From Taxawa tesnikishii (nom. ined.) (lineage: Eukaryota > Ascomycota > Dothideomycetes > Dothideales), in contig JAPDRO010000025.1 in the NCBI GenBank assembly GCA_030247885.1, forward strand, positions 248,001 through 312,000: DNA of 64,000 bases. Reading direction: 5' to 3'. The translations under genes and the position numbers were made by a program. Below, in pieces: positions 23,473-35,179 of this stretch. Numbering within the stretch: position 1 is the first letter of the stretch; each line of letters starts with the position of its first letter. The notes under the pieces are model-generated. The model ran no database searches. It had not been told where the DNA came from and worked only from the letters and a program-made list of their open reading frames with translations.

Positions 23473-24340
23473 TCAGAACTCATCCAACAGCGCCTTCTTC
23501 GCCTCGTTGTATGCGTTCCCTGGTGAGCCGAGTATCATAGCCACCGACGGGTTGTTTAGGCGGTCCTTCAGAGCGTCACCAACAAGCGAGGTAACGTTCA
23601 GCTGGTACTCCGGGTGTGCCAAGTACTTCCAGTGGTATGATATCTATGGTAAACTGCGTGGCCGGGTTTGTTAGCGTCCTTGAGTTTGTTGCAGCGCTGC
23701 GCAATATAAGTATCCTAGGCTAGGGTAAATTCCTTGAAACCGAATCGAGTGCAAGCGGGATCGACCGCGCAGACCTCTCCACTCTTCAGCATCACTTTGG
23801 ATAGGAGGTAGTTGTGATTGCTAGACCTGGTAGTTCCGTCGGGCCAACCGTTCTGGCAATGTGCTGCTTGTTCTTGACTTCGACACGCGCTTCCTCGAGC
23901 CGCATGAAGACGTCTACATGTAGATCTTAGTATTCTTCGCTCTTCTCAACCCAAAATACAATGTCAGGACTCCATATTCCTTGAAAGCAGCTTCGCCCTT
24001 ACGTTCAGGTAGGCAAGTGCGTCCACACTTTCCCAATTAGTGAGAATGGCGTGCTTAATGTCTTCGCTGGCAGACACGTGCCACTATCTTCTAGGATCAA
24101 CCGAACACAAGTGACTTCGCCACGCACTACGGCAGTGAGTGCATCGATGGGACGACGCGGGTCTTCCCGAGGCAGGCAATCTCTGCAATAGTTCTCCCAT
24201 GGCATGGTCGTCTGTAGCCAGCCGTACTGTTCCACAGTGATATCGATAGCGAATGCGTCCCCAGTCTGCAAAGTCGCCTCGATAATGTTGTAATGACCAT
24301 ATGAAAGAGAGATGGTTCGATGCTGACTTGTGTGTTGAAG
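23473..24340 (-). pseudogene. Degenerate or frame-broken gene of an uncharacterized fungal family
   Basis: Several protein-like segments lie in order on the minus strand but in different frames. The first (24300-24080) includes GHYNIIEATLQTGDAFAIDI, TVEQYGWLQTTMPWENYC and VRGEVTCVRLILEDSGTC. Next comes EDIKHAILTNWESVDALAYL, one base out of phase. A later segment reads NHNYLLSKVMLKSGEVCAVD and CTRFGFKEF. The C-terminus (to the stop at 23473) includes YHWKYLAHPEYQLNVTSLV and ends KKALLDEF. The first and third segments share a pattern (H-x-N ... L-x-[TS]-G-[DE]-x-x-A-[IV]-D), suggesting a duplicated domain. The last junction fits an intron (CGCTAAC branch, CATAG end). I do not recognize a function; MYND-type fungal proteins carry a loosely similar motif. 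Two or more breaks make decay likely. Confidence 0.5.
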
Positions 24341-26291
24341 GCACTACCGAGAGTGCAAGAATATCGGTGCTGGATCCAGCACGGCGAACTGCAAATACGA
24401 AACCATGGCCACGAGAGCCATCACCAAGTCTCAGCTCTTCGGTGACTATGGGAGCTGGGTCGGCGCTACGTACTGGACGTGATGATGACAGTCAAAGTGC
24501 GAGAATAAGTGGTAGCACATATCGGGGTATTCGAGCGGTGGTTAGGAAAAGGCGAGATGTAGAGAGTCTTTTTGAGCATCTATTGGCCTGAGTGGACAAG
24601 ACACCGTTATCTGTGCTAACCTCGGGCCGTTTTTCAAACGTCACTCTGGAACTGCTGAGCACCATATGCGGAGAAGAGAGTCCTCAATGGAGACTAGTCT
24701 CTTGAACCTTCTTTTCAAGGATCCCAAGCAAGAATTGATCCCAGTCAATGTTCTCTTCAGTCTTGAGCTGAGGCCTCTCTGCAGCAGCTCGAGTTCAATC
24801 ACCAAATGCATGAAGCTGAACAGGGACGCCTCCGGTGCTGATGGCTGTCCCCGAGCCCTAGCGTCCCCTCGTGTGGCCTTCTCACTGGTCCGGGGTGATG
24901 CTTCTGATACTTCAAGAGCTCGGAGCAGCACTCCGGCCAAAAGAACATATCCATGGGCTCTTTACTCCTAGTCAACCAGCTCAAGTGAGACAAGAGATGT
25001 GAGGGCGGCACCTCGCGACCTCCTGCCACGGGGGTGCAATGACACAGGGCACGTACTTGTGAGTTTATATCAAGATTTACTTGAAAACCATGATACAGAG
25101 AGACCGATTTGTTTGCTCACGATCTCATCTTGACAGTCACGTGATTGTTTGTGAAGCAATGATGCTTGAAAGAAGAGACTTTACTAGAATCAGATATCAA
25201 GCACTCCCGGTGTCGAAAACCCGGAGTGTTACTCCGATTCAAAGAAACTACGTCTACTTGCATCTGTCGGTCTGGCACTCCTAGCCAATAATTTCTTCTC
25301 TTGTCCCACACCAAGACTCCTGTGATCAGAAGATCAGAGCAGGGAAGATAGAAGCAGGCCTACCTCGGGCTAGTGCTACGGAGAAAGACTCCGTCTGGTC
25401 AAGATACCGGGGTACAACTCCGTCTGAATACGAGGAGCATTAATTCGAGTGAACGTTTGAAGAGTTGTAGGGAACGACAGCACTCTGGTGTTGGGGTCTA
25501 CTGCTAGATCCTTGCGAAGAGACACGCTCGTCGGATTTGCAACTCCAAGCCAGTGACTGCTTTTCACGGTCCGGAGTGAAACTCCTGTGGTCAGAACCAA
25601 GGAACAGGAAGCGGGCCAACGTGCGGTCAATGCGGTCAACGCTGCGGAGAAGTACTCCGTCGAGTCAAGGAATCTCACAGACCTGCCTGCAATGCGTCCG
25701 CCATCCTAATGATCCAGGGTTCCGTCTTGCTGCAGCAAAAGCATCGCCCTGTATTCGTCGCAGCTGCACGCCGTCAGAGTACGGTTCCTGCTGAGCAGCC
25801 GGAGTGCTACTCCGTTTGAGCATAAGGAGTCAGACTTCGAGTCATCCACAGGGGTCTTGTCAGAAAGATAGAGAGTTATTGCAATCCTTTGGGTTTGCCA
25901 GATAGTCGAAGCTACCCAGACAACGCGATGCATGCCCTCCCCTCTTTCCCCTCGCGAGGAAAGAAAAGTGAAGCGTAGTTGCTGTGAGCCCCATTCTACG
26001 GCCCTTGCTGTGACCTTGTATACCTCCAGTCAGAGGGAAGTGCAGCAAAGACTGAAAAGAGACTGACTGTATACACGAGCGACCCACGCTAGCTAGAGCA
26101 GTGAGCGTCAACGTAGGTCACACGCCAAATGAACGACAATTCGCATATGTTGTGTGGGTTGCGTTGCTGAAACGTGCCCGCGCTGTGCTCATGAAGGCCA
26201 AGAGCATGCTATGACTGTGTCCCTTGAAAACACATCCGATAAGGCGCTTGTTGTCCGGCTTAGCTTCCTAAATCGATCTGGCATCCACACA
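24341..26291. other. Gene-poor island with palindromic repeats
   Basis: This ~1.95-kb region lies between the degenerate gene and the P450. It has no supported gene but holds seven 15-bp CGGAG-N5-CTCCG palindromes between 24921 and 25814. Confidence 0.5.
24921..25814. repeat. Cluster of seven 15-bp palindromes, CGGAG-N5-CTCCG
   Basis: Copies begin at 24921, 25222, 25379, 25408, 25572, 25645 and 25800. Five have perfect arms; those at 25408 and 25572 have one mismatch each. Total length is always 15 bp while the five central bases vary. Spacings of 157, 164 and 155 bp recur, with two closer pairs. Ten fixed bases should occur by chance about once per megabase. Inverted CGG half-sites resemble Zn2Cys6 dimer sites, or the copies may be relics of a decayed repeat. 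Confidence 0.85.
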
Positions 26292-27953
26292 CTACGCCTT
26301 ACTCCTCCTTCGCAACCGACACGGCGGCATCTGCTGCTGCACAAACCACACATTCTTGCACGTCCACTCCTTGTCTCCAGGAATCTCCACCTCAAACTCC
26401 CTCAACAATTGAGAAATGATCTTTCGCATCTCGATCATGCTGATGTTGCGCCCGATACACGTCCTGCTTCCCGCTCCAAATGGGAAGAACGCCTTCTCCA
26501 TCTCAGCCAGACGCTCCTTGGACACTTCACTCTCGAGCCACCGCTCGGGCTCAAAAGACGACGGATTGGGGAAGGTGGAGGCGTCGTGGTGCAAAGCCCA
26601 GGCGTTGATGCCCACAATGGTACCGCCGGGGATGTGCGTGCCACAGATGGTGGCTCCGCCGGCTGGAACGTGGCGTTCGAGCAGTAAACCGACGGAGGGA
26701 TGGATCCTCAGCGCCTCTTTGATCACGGCGTTGAGGTAAGGTAGCGATGTTCGCGCTTCCTTGTCCTTAATCGGGCTGCTGAGCTGGCCTGCTGCGTCGG
26801 CGGCATCGATCTCGCGCACCAGGGTTCGCATCTTGGATGGGTTTTTGATCAGGAAGTAGAGGATAGCTCGTAGTGCGATGGCGGTGGTGTCGCTGCCCGC
26901 GAACACGTTGGTGGATAGATGTACGATCACGTCGCGTGTGCTCATCTTGAGTGGGTCGGAGGATTTGACTGCCGCCCATTTGCTCAGCATGTCGTTGCCC
27001 ACACGGCCTTCCTCCAGTTCCAGCTCGCCATCGCGTGCCATAGTGGTTCTTGAGTTTATGGCCTTGAGTGTGAAATTCAGTACCTGGTTCCACGTTTCCA
27101 TTTGCTAGTTCAAGTCAGTAATAGAAAGTCAGTTAGCGGAGGTGGAAGCAACGTACCGGTAAGATGATAGGGAAGAGAGGGTTTCCAAGAAGGACCGGGT
27201 GTGCTTCGGGGATCTGGCCACACTGGGAGGCATAAATGAGCATGCCTGCGCCAATACGGTTAGTAAACATATGAAACCCTATTTAAGGAACCGCGAACCT
27301 TCGATTGCCTCCATCATGCCGTCCACATCCCCGCCTTTCTCCAGGAAGCCGAGCTTCTTCTCAAACGTGAGCTCGCCAACGACGTCAAACGCATAGTATT
27401 GAAGCCAAGAGCCTAGATCGACGTCTTCTTCTCTATCCGCAAAGCCTCCCATGCTGTCCAGGAACATCCTGGAGCAGTCGTCGATCGCATCTTCCATCTT
27501 CAATAAGCTTTCCAAGCTGTAAGCATTCGCAATCTTCTTCTTCTGCTCCCGGTGCTCCGCCTCGCTTCTCGTGCTGAACAGGTTCATCTGCGGTTTCTTC
27601 TGCCACGAGATACACTGGATAGGATAGAACCCCGTCTTGGTGAAGTCACCTTTAATGTTGTAGATTATCGGGACCATGGCCGGGTCGCTGACGCTGACAA
27701 CATTGGGTGCAATACGGACGAGTTTACCGTACTTCTTGTGTAGGTCGATGGTGGTGAGGTGTGCTTGGCCACGGCGAACGTCCCAAAAGCGCCATAGTTT
27801 CGTATATGCGGCAAGAGTAGGTCCGGGAATGGAACGTAGACCGGGTTTGAATTTGTTGCTAAGAAACCACACAACAACCAGGAGAAAACTGACAAGCACT
27901 GGGTGGGCAGCTACCCAGTGAGTAACATTCTGAAGAACTGTAGCCTCTGCCAT
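26292..27953 (-). CDS. Cytochrome P450, pisatin-demethylase-like
   Basis: This is a microsomal heme monooxygenase. Exons are 27953-27299, 27245-27157 and 27104-26292 (1557 nt, 518 aa), frame intact. The N-terminal membrane anchor (HPVLVSFLLVVVWFLSN) is followed by a Pro-rich hinge (RSIPGP). I-helix oxygen-binding motif FAGSDTTA, ExxR in IKEALRIHP, PERW-type FEPERWL, and heme loop FPFGAGSRTCIG with the Cys ligand are all present. Overall style resembles the CYP57/pisatin demethylase group of detoxification and secondary-metabolism enzymes; substrate is not predictable. An ATG 15 bp further upstream is in frame, but MAEATVLQ is the more natural start. It neighbours the palindrome island. Confidence 0.95.
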
Positions 27954-28806
27954 GGTTGTCCGTTGCATCGAGTATGCGAGACTTGTACTGACCTACAGCA
28001 TGCGGACACGGGCCAATCTATAGTCGCACAGTGCTTCCGATGATCTGCTCCGTCACCAGCCTCATGTTTCACACTTAGGGATACTCACGTCGCGGGGGGA
28101 GGTTTGTGCCAACTAGAAGGCATTGATTCACTCTACCCCGCGGCAGAGACCCCGCAAACCCCCAGAGCCACTCGGAAGCAAGATGGTCCGACCTGCGCAT
28201 GAGCATCCGAATCGGAAACTCCACTGGTTCTTTTCGGATCTATGACTCGAGGTGTTGACATTGTGAGTGTAGCGAACGGTGTGGGATCATTAGTACAATG
28301 GGGTTTGTCCGGAAACAAGGAACAGAAGGGTTCGCGGGATCGTCGCGAACAGACGTTAGTAAGCTCTGTAGACATGGGACATGAAGGAAAAACTGGATCG
28401 GAGGACCAAGAAAAGAGACAAAGAAGGACTTTAAACTTAGCCGCGATGAGTCTTGTGAAACCCCGATATCGGGAACTGCCAAAGATAGGTATACCGAGTG
28501 CTAGGAGCAGACTACTGCCACTGGATATGGCGGAGAGCTGCAAGTAAAATGAAAACCATAGAGTGATTAGCTGGTCGTGATACGGCAGTAAATGTGCCTG
28601 CCAGTGGTGTCTGCTGCCTGTGAGGATAGAACAATCAGGATGTTGGAGTATTTTATGTTTTCGCTGTCCATGCAAGGCGGTGAAGCGGCAGGGGTTCTCG
28701 GTCCGGTGGCAGTAAGCGCGCCAAAATTTCGCCTGCTTCCATTTTTGTGCCGCAAAGAATTGAACATCAGCGTCCATCTTCTCACGACACCGTGTTGCCT
28801 GCTGCC
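27954..28806. promoter_or_regulatory. Divergent upstream region of the P450 and SPB1
   Basis: This 853-bp region separates an accessory gene from a housekeeping gene transcribed the other way. Overlapping ORFs on both strands look random. Both promoters must lie here. Confidence 0.4.
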
Positions 28807-31413
28807 ATGGCGATCCAGAAGAAGGTACAGTATATGTCACATTAGAGGGTATATCTCAACAAATGCTGACAGTCTCTAGCACGGCAAGGGCCGTCTCGAC
28901 AAGTACTACTACCTCGCCAAAGAGAAGGGCTACCGCGCGCGTGCCGCCTTCAAGCTCATTCAACTCAACAAGAAGTACGGCTTCCTCCAGAAATCGCGAT
29001 GTCTGATCGATCTCTGCGCTGCGCCAGGATCCTGGTTGCAGGTCGCGGCCGAAACTATGCCTGTCAAGTCTATCATTCTTGGAGTCGATCTTGCGCCAAT
29101 CAAGCCCATCCCGAAGACGATCACCTGGCAGGGAGATATTACTACGGACCAGACGCGCGCTATAATCAGAGGACATCTGAAGTCATGGAAAGCGGATACA
29201 GTCATTCACGACGGTGCGCCAAATGTTGGAACTGCATGGGTGCAGGACGCTTTCTCGCAGAACGAACTGGTGCTTTGCTCCTTGAAACTTGCCACCGAGT
29301 TCCTCGCCCCGAATGGAAACTTCGTCACCAAGGTCTTCCGCTCTAAGGATTCCGCAAAACTGGAGTGGATTTTCAAGCAGCTTTTCACTCGCGTCGAGCA
29401 GACCAAGCCTCCCTCGTCCCGAAACGTCTCCGCCGAGACTTTCTATGTATGTCAGGGCTTCAAGGCACCGAAGCACCTCGACCCGCGCTTCCTGGACCCC
29501 AAGCATGCATTCGCTGAGGTGCAAGAGGCTGCGCCTAACAACGAGGCCAAGGTGTTCAATCCGGAGAAGAAGAAGCGGAAGAGAGAAGGCTACGAAGAGA
29601 ACGACTGGACACAATTTCATGAGAAGCCGGCGAGCGAGTTTATACAGACGAACGACCCTATCGCTATGTTGGGAAGTTTGAACAGACTCAGCTTTGCTCA
29701 AAGCGGCAACGGCGACATTGCGCTTGCGACACTGGACAAGTTGCCGGAAACGACAGATGAGGTCCGGGACTGCTGTGCAGATCTGAAGGTTCTGGGCCGG
29801 AAAGAATTCAAGGTCCTCCTCAGGTGGCGTCTCAAGGTCAGGGAACGGTTTGGCTTCTCAAGCAAGGCAAAGAAGGCAGCGGCTGAAGCTGCAGCGTCCG
29901 CAGACGGCGAAGAGGTGGCAGAGGTTGAGAGCATGGACGAAGAAATGAAGCTACAAGAGGAGTTGCAGAGGTTGAAGGATCAGGAAAACAAGCACAAGCG
30001 GAAAGAGAGGCGGAAAGAGAATGAGCGTAAGCAAAAGGAGATTGTTCGAATGCAGATGAACATGACCACACCGATGGAGATTGGTATGGAACAGGCTGGA
30101 CCCAACGGCGAAGATGCCATGTTCCAACTCAAGGGTGTCGACAAGGCTGGCTTGACTGGCAGGTTGGCAAGGGGTAAGATGCACTCTTTGCCAATCACAC
30201 AAGAAAAGGAGGAAAGCGAAGAAGAAGAGGTTACAGATGACGAAGACGGCGACGAACTCGAGCGTCAGCTTGACAACATGTACGACCAGTACCAGACTCG
30301 GGTAGAAGAGAGGGACTCTAAAGCTCGCGCTAAGAAGGCGAGGAAAGAGCACGATGATGGCGAGTTCGAAGGTTTCTCGGATGAGGAGAAGGCCGAAAGC
30401 AGCGCCGACGAAGTTGTTGCGGACTACGACAACGATGATTCTTCCGATGACGAGGAGGAAGGCGGCAAACTCCTCAGAGACCTTGACAACTCTTCCCAGC
30501 CCACCAACGGTCTCACCAGGAGAGCGGCGAATTTCTTTGATCAGGACATCTTCAAAGGCATTGACGGTCTCGATGGAGAACTTGAGGAGGAAATGGGGGT
30601 GCAACGAACACAGACAGTGGCATTGAAATGGATTCTAGCTCTGCCTCTCCACCACTGAAGGCTACCGCTACTGCCAAGGTTCAGGCTAAGCCTGCATCGC
30701 CCGCAGAGGAGGAGTCGGAAGAGGAAGCAGAAGTCGAAGCTTCTGAGGACGAGGACGAAGAGGAAGACGACCCTTCCTCTTTCGAAGTGGTGAAGAACAC
30801 ACAGTCGCAATGGGACCGGGACGAAGAAAACATGGCCATGGATAAAGGCCGGCCGAACATCGACATTATCACGGCCGAAGCCATGACGCTCGCTCATCAG
30901 CTCGCCACTGGCCAAAAGACAAAGCAAGACCTTCTGGATGACAATTTCAACAAGTATGCCCTCCGCGACGTAGACGGTCTACCAGACTGGTTCCTCGACG
31001 ACGAGACTAAGCACTCGAAGCCCCACCGCCCCATCAGCAAAGAAGCTGCGGCCGCGATCAAGGAGAAGCTACGTGCCCTGAATGCTCGCCCCATCAAGAA
31101 GGTTCGCGAGGCGAAGGCCAGGAAGCAAATGCGTGCCGCCACTCGTCTGGAGAAGCTGAAGAAGAAGTCGGCGCTGCTGGCGGAGAACGACGATGTCAGC
31201 GAGAAGGACAAGGCGGGTCAGATCGCCAAGTTGATGTCAAAGGCTGCCAGGAGCGGCAAGAAGAGACAGCCGGTCAAGGTGGTTGTGGCTAGGGGCGGAA
31301 CGAAGGGCAAGGGAAGGCCGGGTGGTGTTAAAGGCAAGTACAAGATGGTTGATGCGAGGTTGAAGAAGGATGTGAGGGCTGAGAAGAGGTTGAAGAAGAA
31401 GTACGGGCGGTAA
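28807..31413 (+). CDS. SPB1: AdoMet-dependent rRNA 2'-O-methyltransferase SPB1, one frame break
   Basis: It methylates the A-loop G of 25S rRNA during nucleolar 60S maturation. Exon 1 (28807-28824) encodes only MAIQKK; exon 2 is 28880-31413. The RrmJ/FtsJ domain shows SAM motif [15 protein letters not shown] and catalytic K-D-K-E: Lys31 (RARAAFKLI), Asp ([10 protein letters not shown]), Lys ([10 protein letters not shown]), Glu ([14 protein letters not shown]). A DUF3381 middle region, a long acidic linker and a basic Spb1_C domain ([17 protein letters not shown]) follow. The frame breaks at AAA 30591-30593: upstream reading stops at 30658 while the tail runs in the next frame. Exons total 2552 nt, one short; one more A restores 850 aa. 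SPB1 is essential in yeast, so a base error is likeliest. Confidence 0.95.
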
Positions 31414-31963
31414 GCGGAGGGGCAGACTTGGATTCATGTACAGGGTGTTGGGGATTTTACGTTTTGACATTGATATAACGGTATTTCCGACTTTCGCGGA
31501 CCAATCTCAATTCTGCTACGTTCGGTTTCGACCCCTTTCAAAGGTGCACGGTAGGGTATGCCGCAACAAGGCATGAGCTGCTCGATCACTGGGCAGGCGG
31601 TGGATATAGGAGGGCCAATGCATGTTTGGTGCCGTGGCTGAGGATGGCTTTACAACACGCCGCTTGCTTAGCAACCGGAGCTGACCAGTTAACGGTACGT
31701 CAGTGGTCAGCAATAGCTGGTCCGAAGTGGTTAACCTTCTGCTGAACCACAGCCCACCAACCCGTGAGCCTGGAGAAACTCGCGCACCAGGCTGGTACCA
31801 GGGAGATGCGGTTGGGTCAAGTTGTCTTGCGCTGCCCTCAACGCGTCCGTCAGATAGCTCGCCCTCAACTACATCTATTCCGCGCCTACACACGCTGCTG
31901 CTCACCCAGTCTCCTTTCCCGCTCTTCTTCCCTCCTCTCCCCGAGAGACGGCGTATTATCCCC
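31414..31963. other. Intergenic, no gene seen
   Basis: This 550-bp region is 3' flank of SPB1 and upstream region of the next plus-strand gene. Its last ~150 bp are pyrimidine-rich, typical of a fungal 5' UTR/core promoter. Confidence 0.45.
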
Positions 31964-32571
31964 ATGGCTCCGCAAGACCGACTCCCGCCTTACGACGAAA
32001 TCGAACCCAGGCGAATCACCCGCCACGACAGCGACGCGCCTCTCATCCCCCGTCCTATCATGCCCCACCAACCAGACCAACGCCCTGGCTCCTCTGCCTC
32101 ACAATCGGCCTCGGACTCAGCAGCCTGCCCATATTCATCGTCTTCAACGTCGTCTTCATCGGCGTGGCGGTCGTCAATCCCGATCTCATCTGCTCTCGCG
32201 CGCCCAATCTGGTCACCGGCTTGCGCGCCGAAACCGCCATCCTGGCTTTCTATCTCGCGGCTGTGGTGGTTTTTATCCCTGTGGCGGTGTGCAGGGAGGC
32301 GAGACGGTTTGTGGTGCCGCATGTCATGTTGTTCCTGGCACTGGGCGGGAGTATGGCGTTGGCGAGTAGTGTGTTGTGGGGGAGAGGTTTGAGTTTGCTA
32401 AATGTGGGACTGTGGAGCTCCAGGGTTGAGGTTGAAGGTGGAAGTGAAGGACCGTTGGTTTGGGATGTGGGCGGGGATTCGGATGGGTTGGGGAGGGACA
32501 CTGCTGACCGCCGTCGTCATGAGAGCTATGCTGGGTTTGTTGTCACGATTGGCGCATGTGTTGGATTCTGA
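31964..32571 (+). CDS. Small multi-pass membrane protein with N-terminal PPxY-like motif, one frame break
   Basis: The N-terminus MAPQDRLPPYDEIEPRRITR carries PPYDE, a possible WW-domain/Rsp5 ligand. A one-base shift at CCC 32083-32085 then exposes three hydrophobic stretches: CLTIGLGLSSLPIFIVFNVV, AILAFYLAAVVVFIPVAV and HVMLFLALGGSMALASSVL. The span is 608 nt, one short of a multiple of three; one more C gives 202 aa with about three membrane segments. The C-terminal ~55 residues are Gly/Asp-rich and the true end may differ. I do not recognize the family. Confidence 0.5.
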
Positions 32572-34488
32572 TACTCGTAGAGAGGAGAAAGGATCTCGTT
32601 CGCATGATGGAGCGCATGGGCGGAAACCGCTGGCTTTTTGTTTTGCTTGTGGAAAAGGGTTGTCTAATATGTGAAGCCTTAATGTGTGGGTTTCTTTCGC
32701 TGAAATTGAATGATGAGAGACGTATATACGTTGTGTGATTAGACCGGCCTCCTGCAGCTTGCGCGATGCTGCTGATGTGATGAGATACGTTTCCGTTACC
32801 TAGTTGTAGCTGCTGTCTGTTCGCTACAATACGTATGAGCACCGCCATACACATACGAATAAGATAAGGAGAAGGCACTGTGGGTACCCTGTGCTATACA
32901 ACGAGTATGACAACCCTTCTTCTGGGAGGCGGTAGACTGGTTGGAGTTGAAGGAATCGATTTGATCCCCACGCTCTCTAAGAGCTTGTGGAATGGGGCCG
33001 CAGTGTAGTAGTACTCGAAAAAGGGAGGAACATGTTCTTCCTGTTGCCTTGAGGGTCACGTCATTCATGACCTTATCCTAGGGCATCAATGAGCATTTGG
33101 TATTGTGTTGACGAGTCTGCCATAAAGTGGCGCAGTAGCTCCTTTTGGGCCGTGATGGAGCCTTGCAGGTGCTTGAGCAGGATCTTGATGCCTAGGCGTC
33201 TTCTGGCTTGCCGACAGCAAGTTGCGACAAAACGGCAGTATTCTCGTCCATTAGTTAGGATTGGCGGTGTTATAGACATAGCCATGCGAAAGCAGGACCT
33301 TGTATGTACAATGGGGGATCGTACAAGATATCGATGGCGCTGTGAACGGCCGGCAGCTTCATGGACCGTAGGTTGTGAGGAAAGGCGGTGGACCTACTAC
33401 TGTGCCAATGCATACGCGCTGCAAATCACGAAGAGGTCGACTTAGGGGTAAGTGTTCGTGTCTCGTAGATGCCCGGCAGCTGCGGAGGACAGTATATCCT
33501 CACGAAACGACGGCGGTGTTCCGTATCTACTCCGCATCAAAATTTCACGCTGGCTTGCTACAATGTAAGTGGGTACGGTACGAGGCATCCTTGAGAGACG
33601 AATGTTGATATGATGCACACGGGCTGCGGTCTGCGGTCATAGCAAGACAACACACTTGCTCCAAGGATACGGCCACAAGGGTCAAAACTCTCCAGAGTAG
33701 GCTCGATGATATGGAGTATGAGCTAGATGCGGCTAAGTGCAACGAACAATTAGCACATAAAGAACTGCAACGTTACAAATCTCTTACTATAGCGCTTAAG
33801 CAGATTTGCGAACCGAAAAAGCGGAAACGTCTATTTAGTTGCAGAGGTCCTTGGATCAAGAGAAGTCGTCGGCTGCGGAGATTCATTAGAAGGAATAGCT
33901 CGCTTCTAAGGATCGCGAGATAGCAAGATTGAGGTTTAAGCAAGAGCTGGAGAGATTGAGGGCCGAGCAAGAGCTAGGGAGACGGAGGTCTCTTGGCGAG
34001 AGTCAAAGCCTAAAATAAGGTACATGACTTGCGGTTGAACAAACTTCATGTACTGGCCTGGATGCACTGACGGCGCCTTTTGATATGAACCTTCGTAGTT
34101 GGAGAGATGCCTGCCTATGTATAATCTTAGACTGGAAGAGACCGGGTGGAACTTGAAAGGCATGCCGCCGTTTGTGGTAGCAGTCTGACAAGCATAGAGG
34201 GCGATGAGGGTACCTGTTCATACATATCTGAATCGGAACATAGTCATCTCGTGGAAGTGAGATGTCTTGAAAGACACCTTGTTAACGATCTCTAGGTCGG
34301 CGGTCAATGAAGAGGACGACACCGCTTACTATCACCATCACTATAAGAAGTATGAATACATCACGTGGGCAACGCGAAACTTCGCGTCACGTCGCGTCTT
34401 CCACCTCCATCCATTACCGTACCAGTTTCCTTCACAATCGAAGTTACACCAATCCTCAACCCCTTGTCCCATAAGCAACACGCCGATC
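32572..34488. other. Gene-poor stretch with a possible coiled-coil relic
   Basis: This 1.9-kb region has no recognized gene apart from the coiled-coil relic near 33680-34016. A 70-codon minus-strand ORF (33073-33285) has protein-like composition but no family resemblance. Confidence 0.4.
33680..34016 (+). pseudogene. Possible coiled-coil protein fragment
   Basis: The plus strand reads KTLQSRLDDMEYELDAAK and KELQRYKSLTIALKQI, heptad-like and charged. After a frame change and a stop it reads SKDREIARLRFKQELERLR and AEQELGRRRSLGE. No start codon, partner exon or family is identified. This is composition evidence only. Confidence 0.35.
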
Positions 34489-35179
34489 ATGTCTGAAGCC
34501 ACTCCCGCATCACAGCCCCTACCTCGAGTCATTCGCCCACAAAACCGTGCGCATCCTCGGAAAAGTCGTCCAGCTGCGTGGCGAGCAGGCGACCATCGAC
34601 GCCGGCGGTCAGATTCAGGTGCATTTAAACCGAGTAAGTCGTACTCATCTCTATCGTTTCCTCTGGTATCTGTCTTCCACGTTCGTCCAACGTCCTCATA
34701 CACGACTGCCTCACCTGCAGATTGTCTCAACACCGATGTATTGATTGCACCGTCCTTCCCACCTACTGACTGGAAGCGCTCGGTGTTGAGCTCCGTGCTA
34801 GTCAGAATCCGTGTAGCAACTGATGTTGTGGCTGACACGGCGTGCACAGGAATCACATCTCACGGCCACCCACGCCGTCGAAATCATCGGAAAAGTACAG
34901 AACGACCTCAGCGTCAGGGTTCTCCACGCGACGGATTTCGGCACCGGTATAGGTGTGTCACATCTGTCCTTTTACCACACGCTTTCTCACGTATCCTTTC
35001 TTTCGCTCCGCGTTCCCAGCTATCGTCTCAACGGCCGTTCGTGTTGTTTTGTTGTTGCTCAGGTAGAGAACTCGACGGGTGGCTAACGCTCGGAACCACG
35101 CGCAGATTTCGGCATCGCAGACTCTGTTGTGGATGCAACGCACCGGTATCATGAGATCTTCTACGAGAAGGACTCGTAG
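34489..35179 (+). CDS. RFA3: Replication protein A subunit 3 (RPA14), one frame break near the start
   Basis: This is the smallest subunit of the nuclear single-stranded DNA-binding RPA trimer. Exons are 34489-34633, 34850-34946 and 35106-35179. The OB-fold includes VRILGKVVQLRGEQATIDAG, ESHLTATHAVEIIGKVQ, DLSVRVLHATDFGT and the C-terminal DATHRYHEIFYEKD. Reading from ATG 34489 (MSEATPASQ) runs out of frame after CCCC 34516-34519; the conserved frame (YLESFAHKTV) is reached if one C is removed. Exons total 316 nt, one too many, giving ~104 aa when corrected. An alternative start at the downstream in-frame ATG (34547) would truncate the OB fold. Confidence 0.87.
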
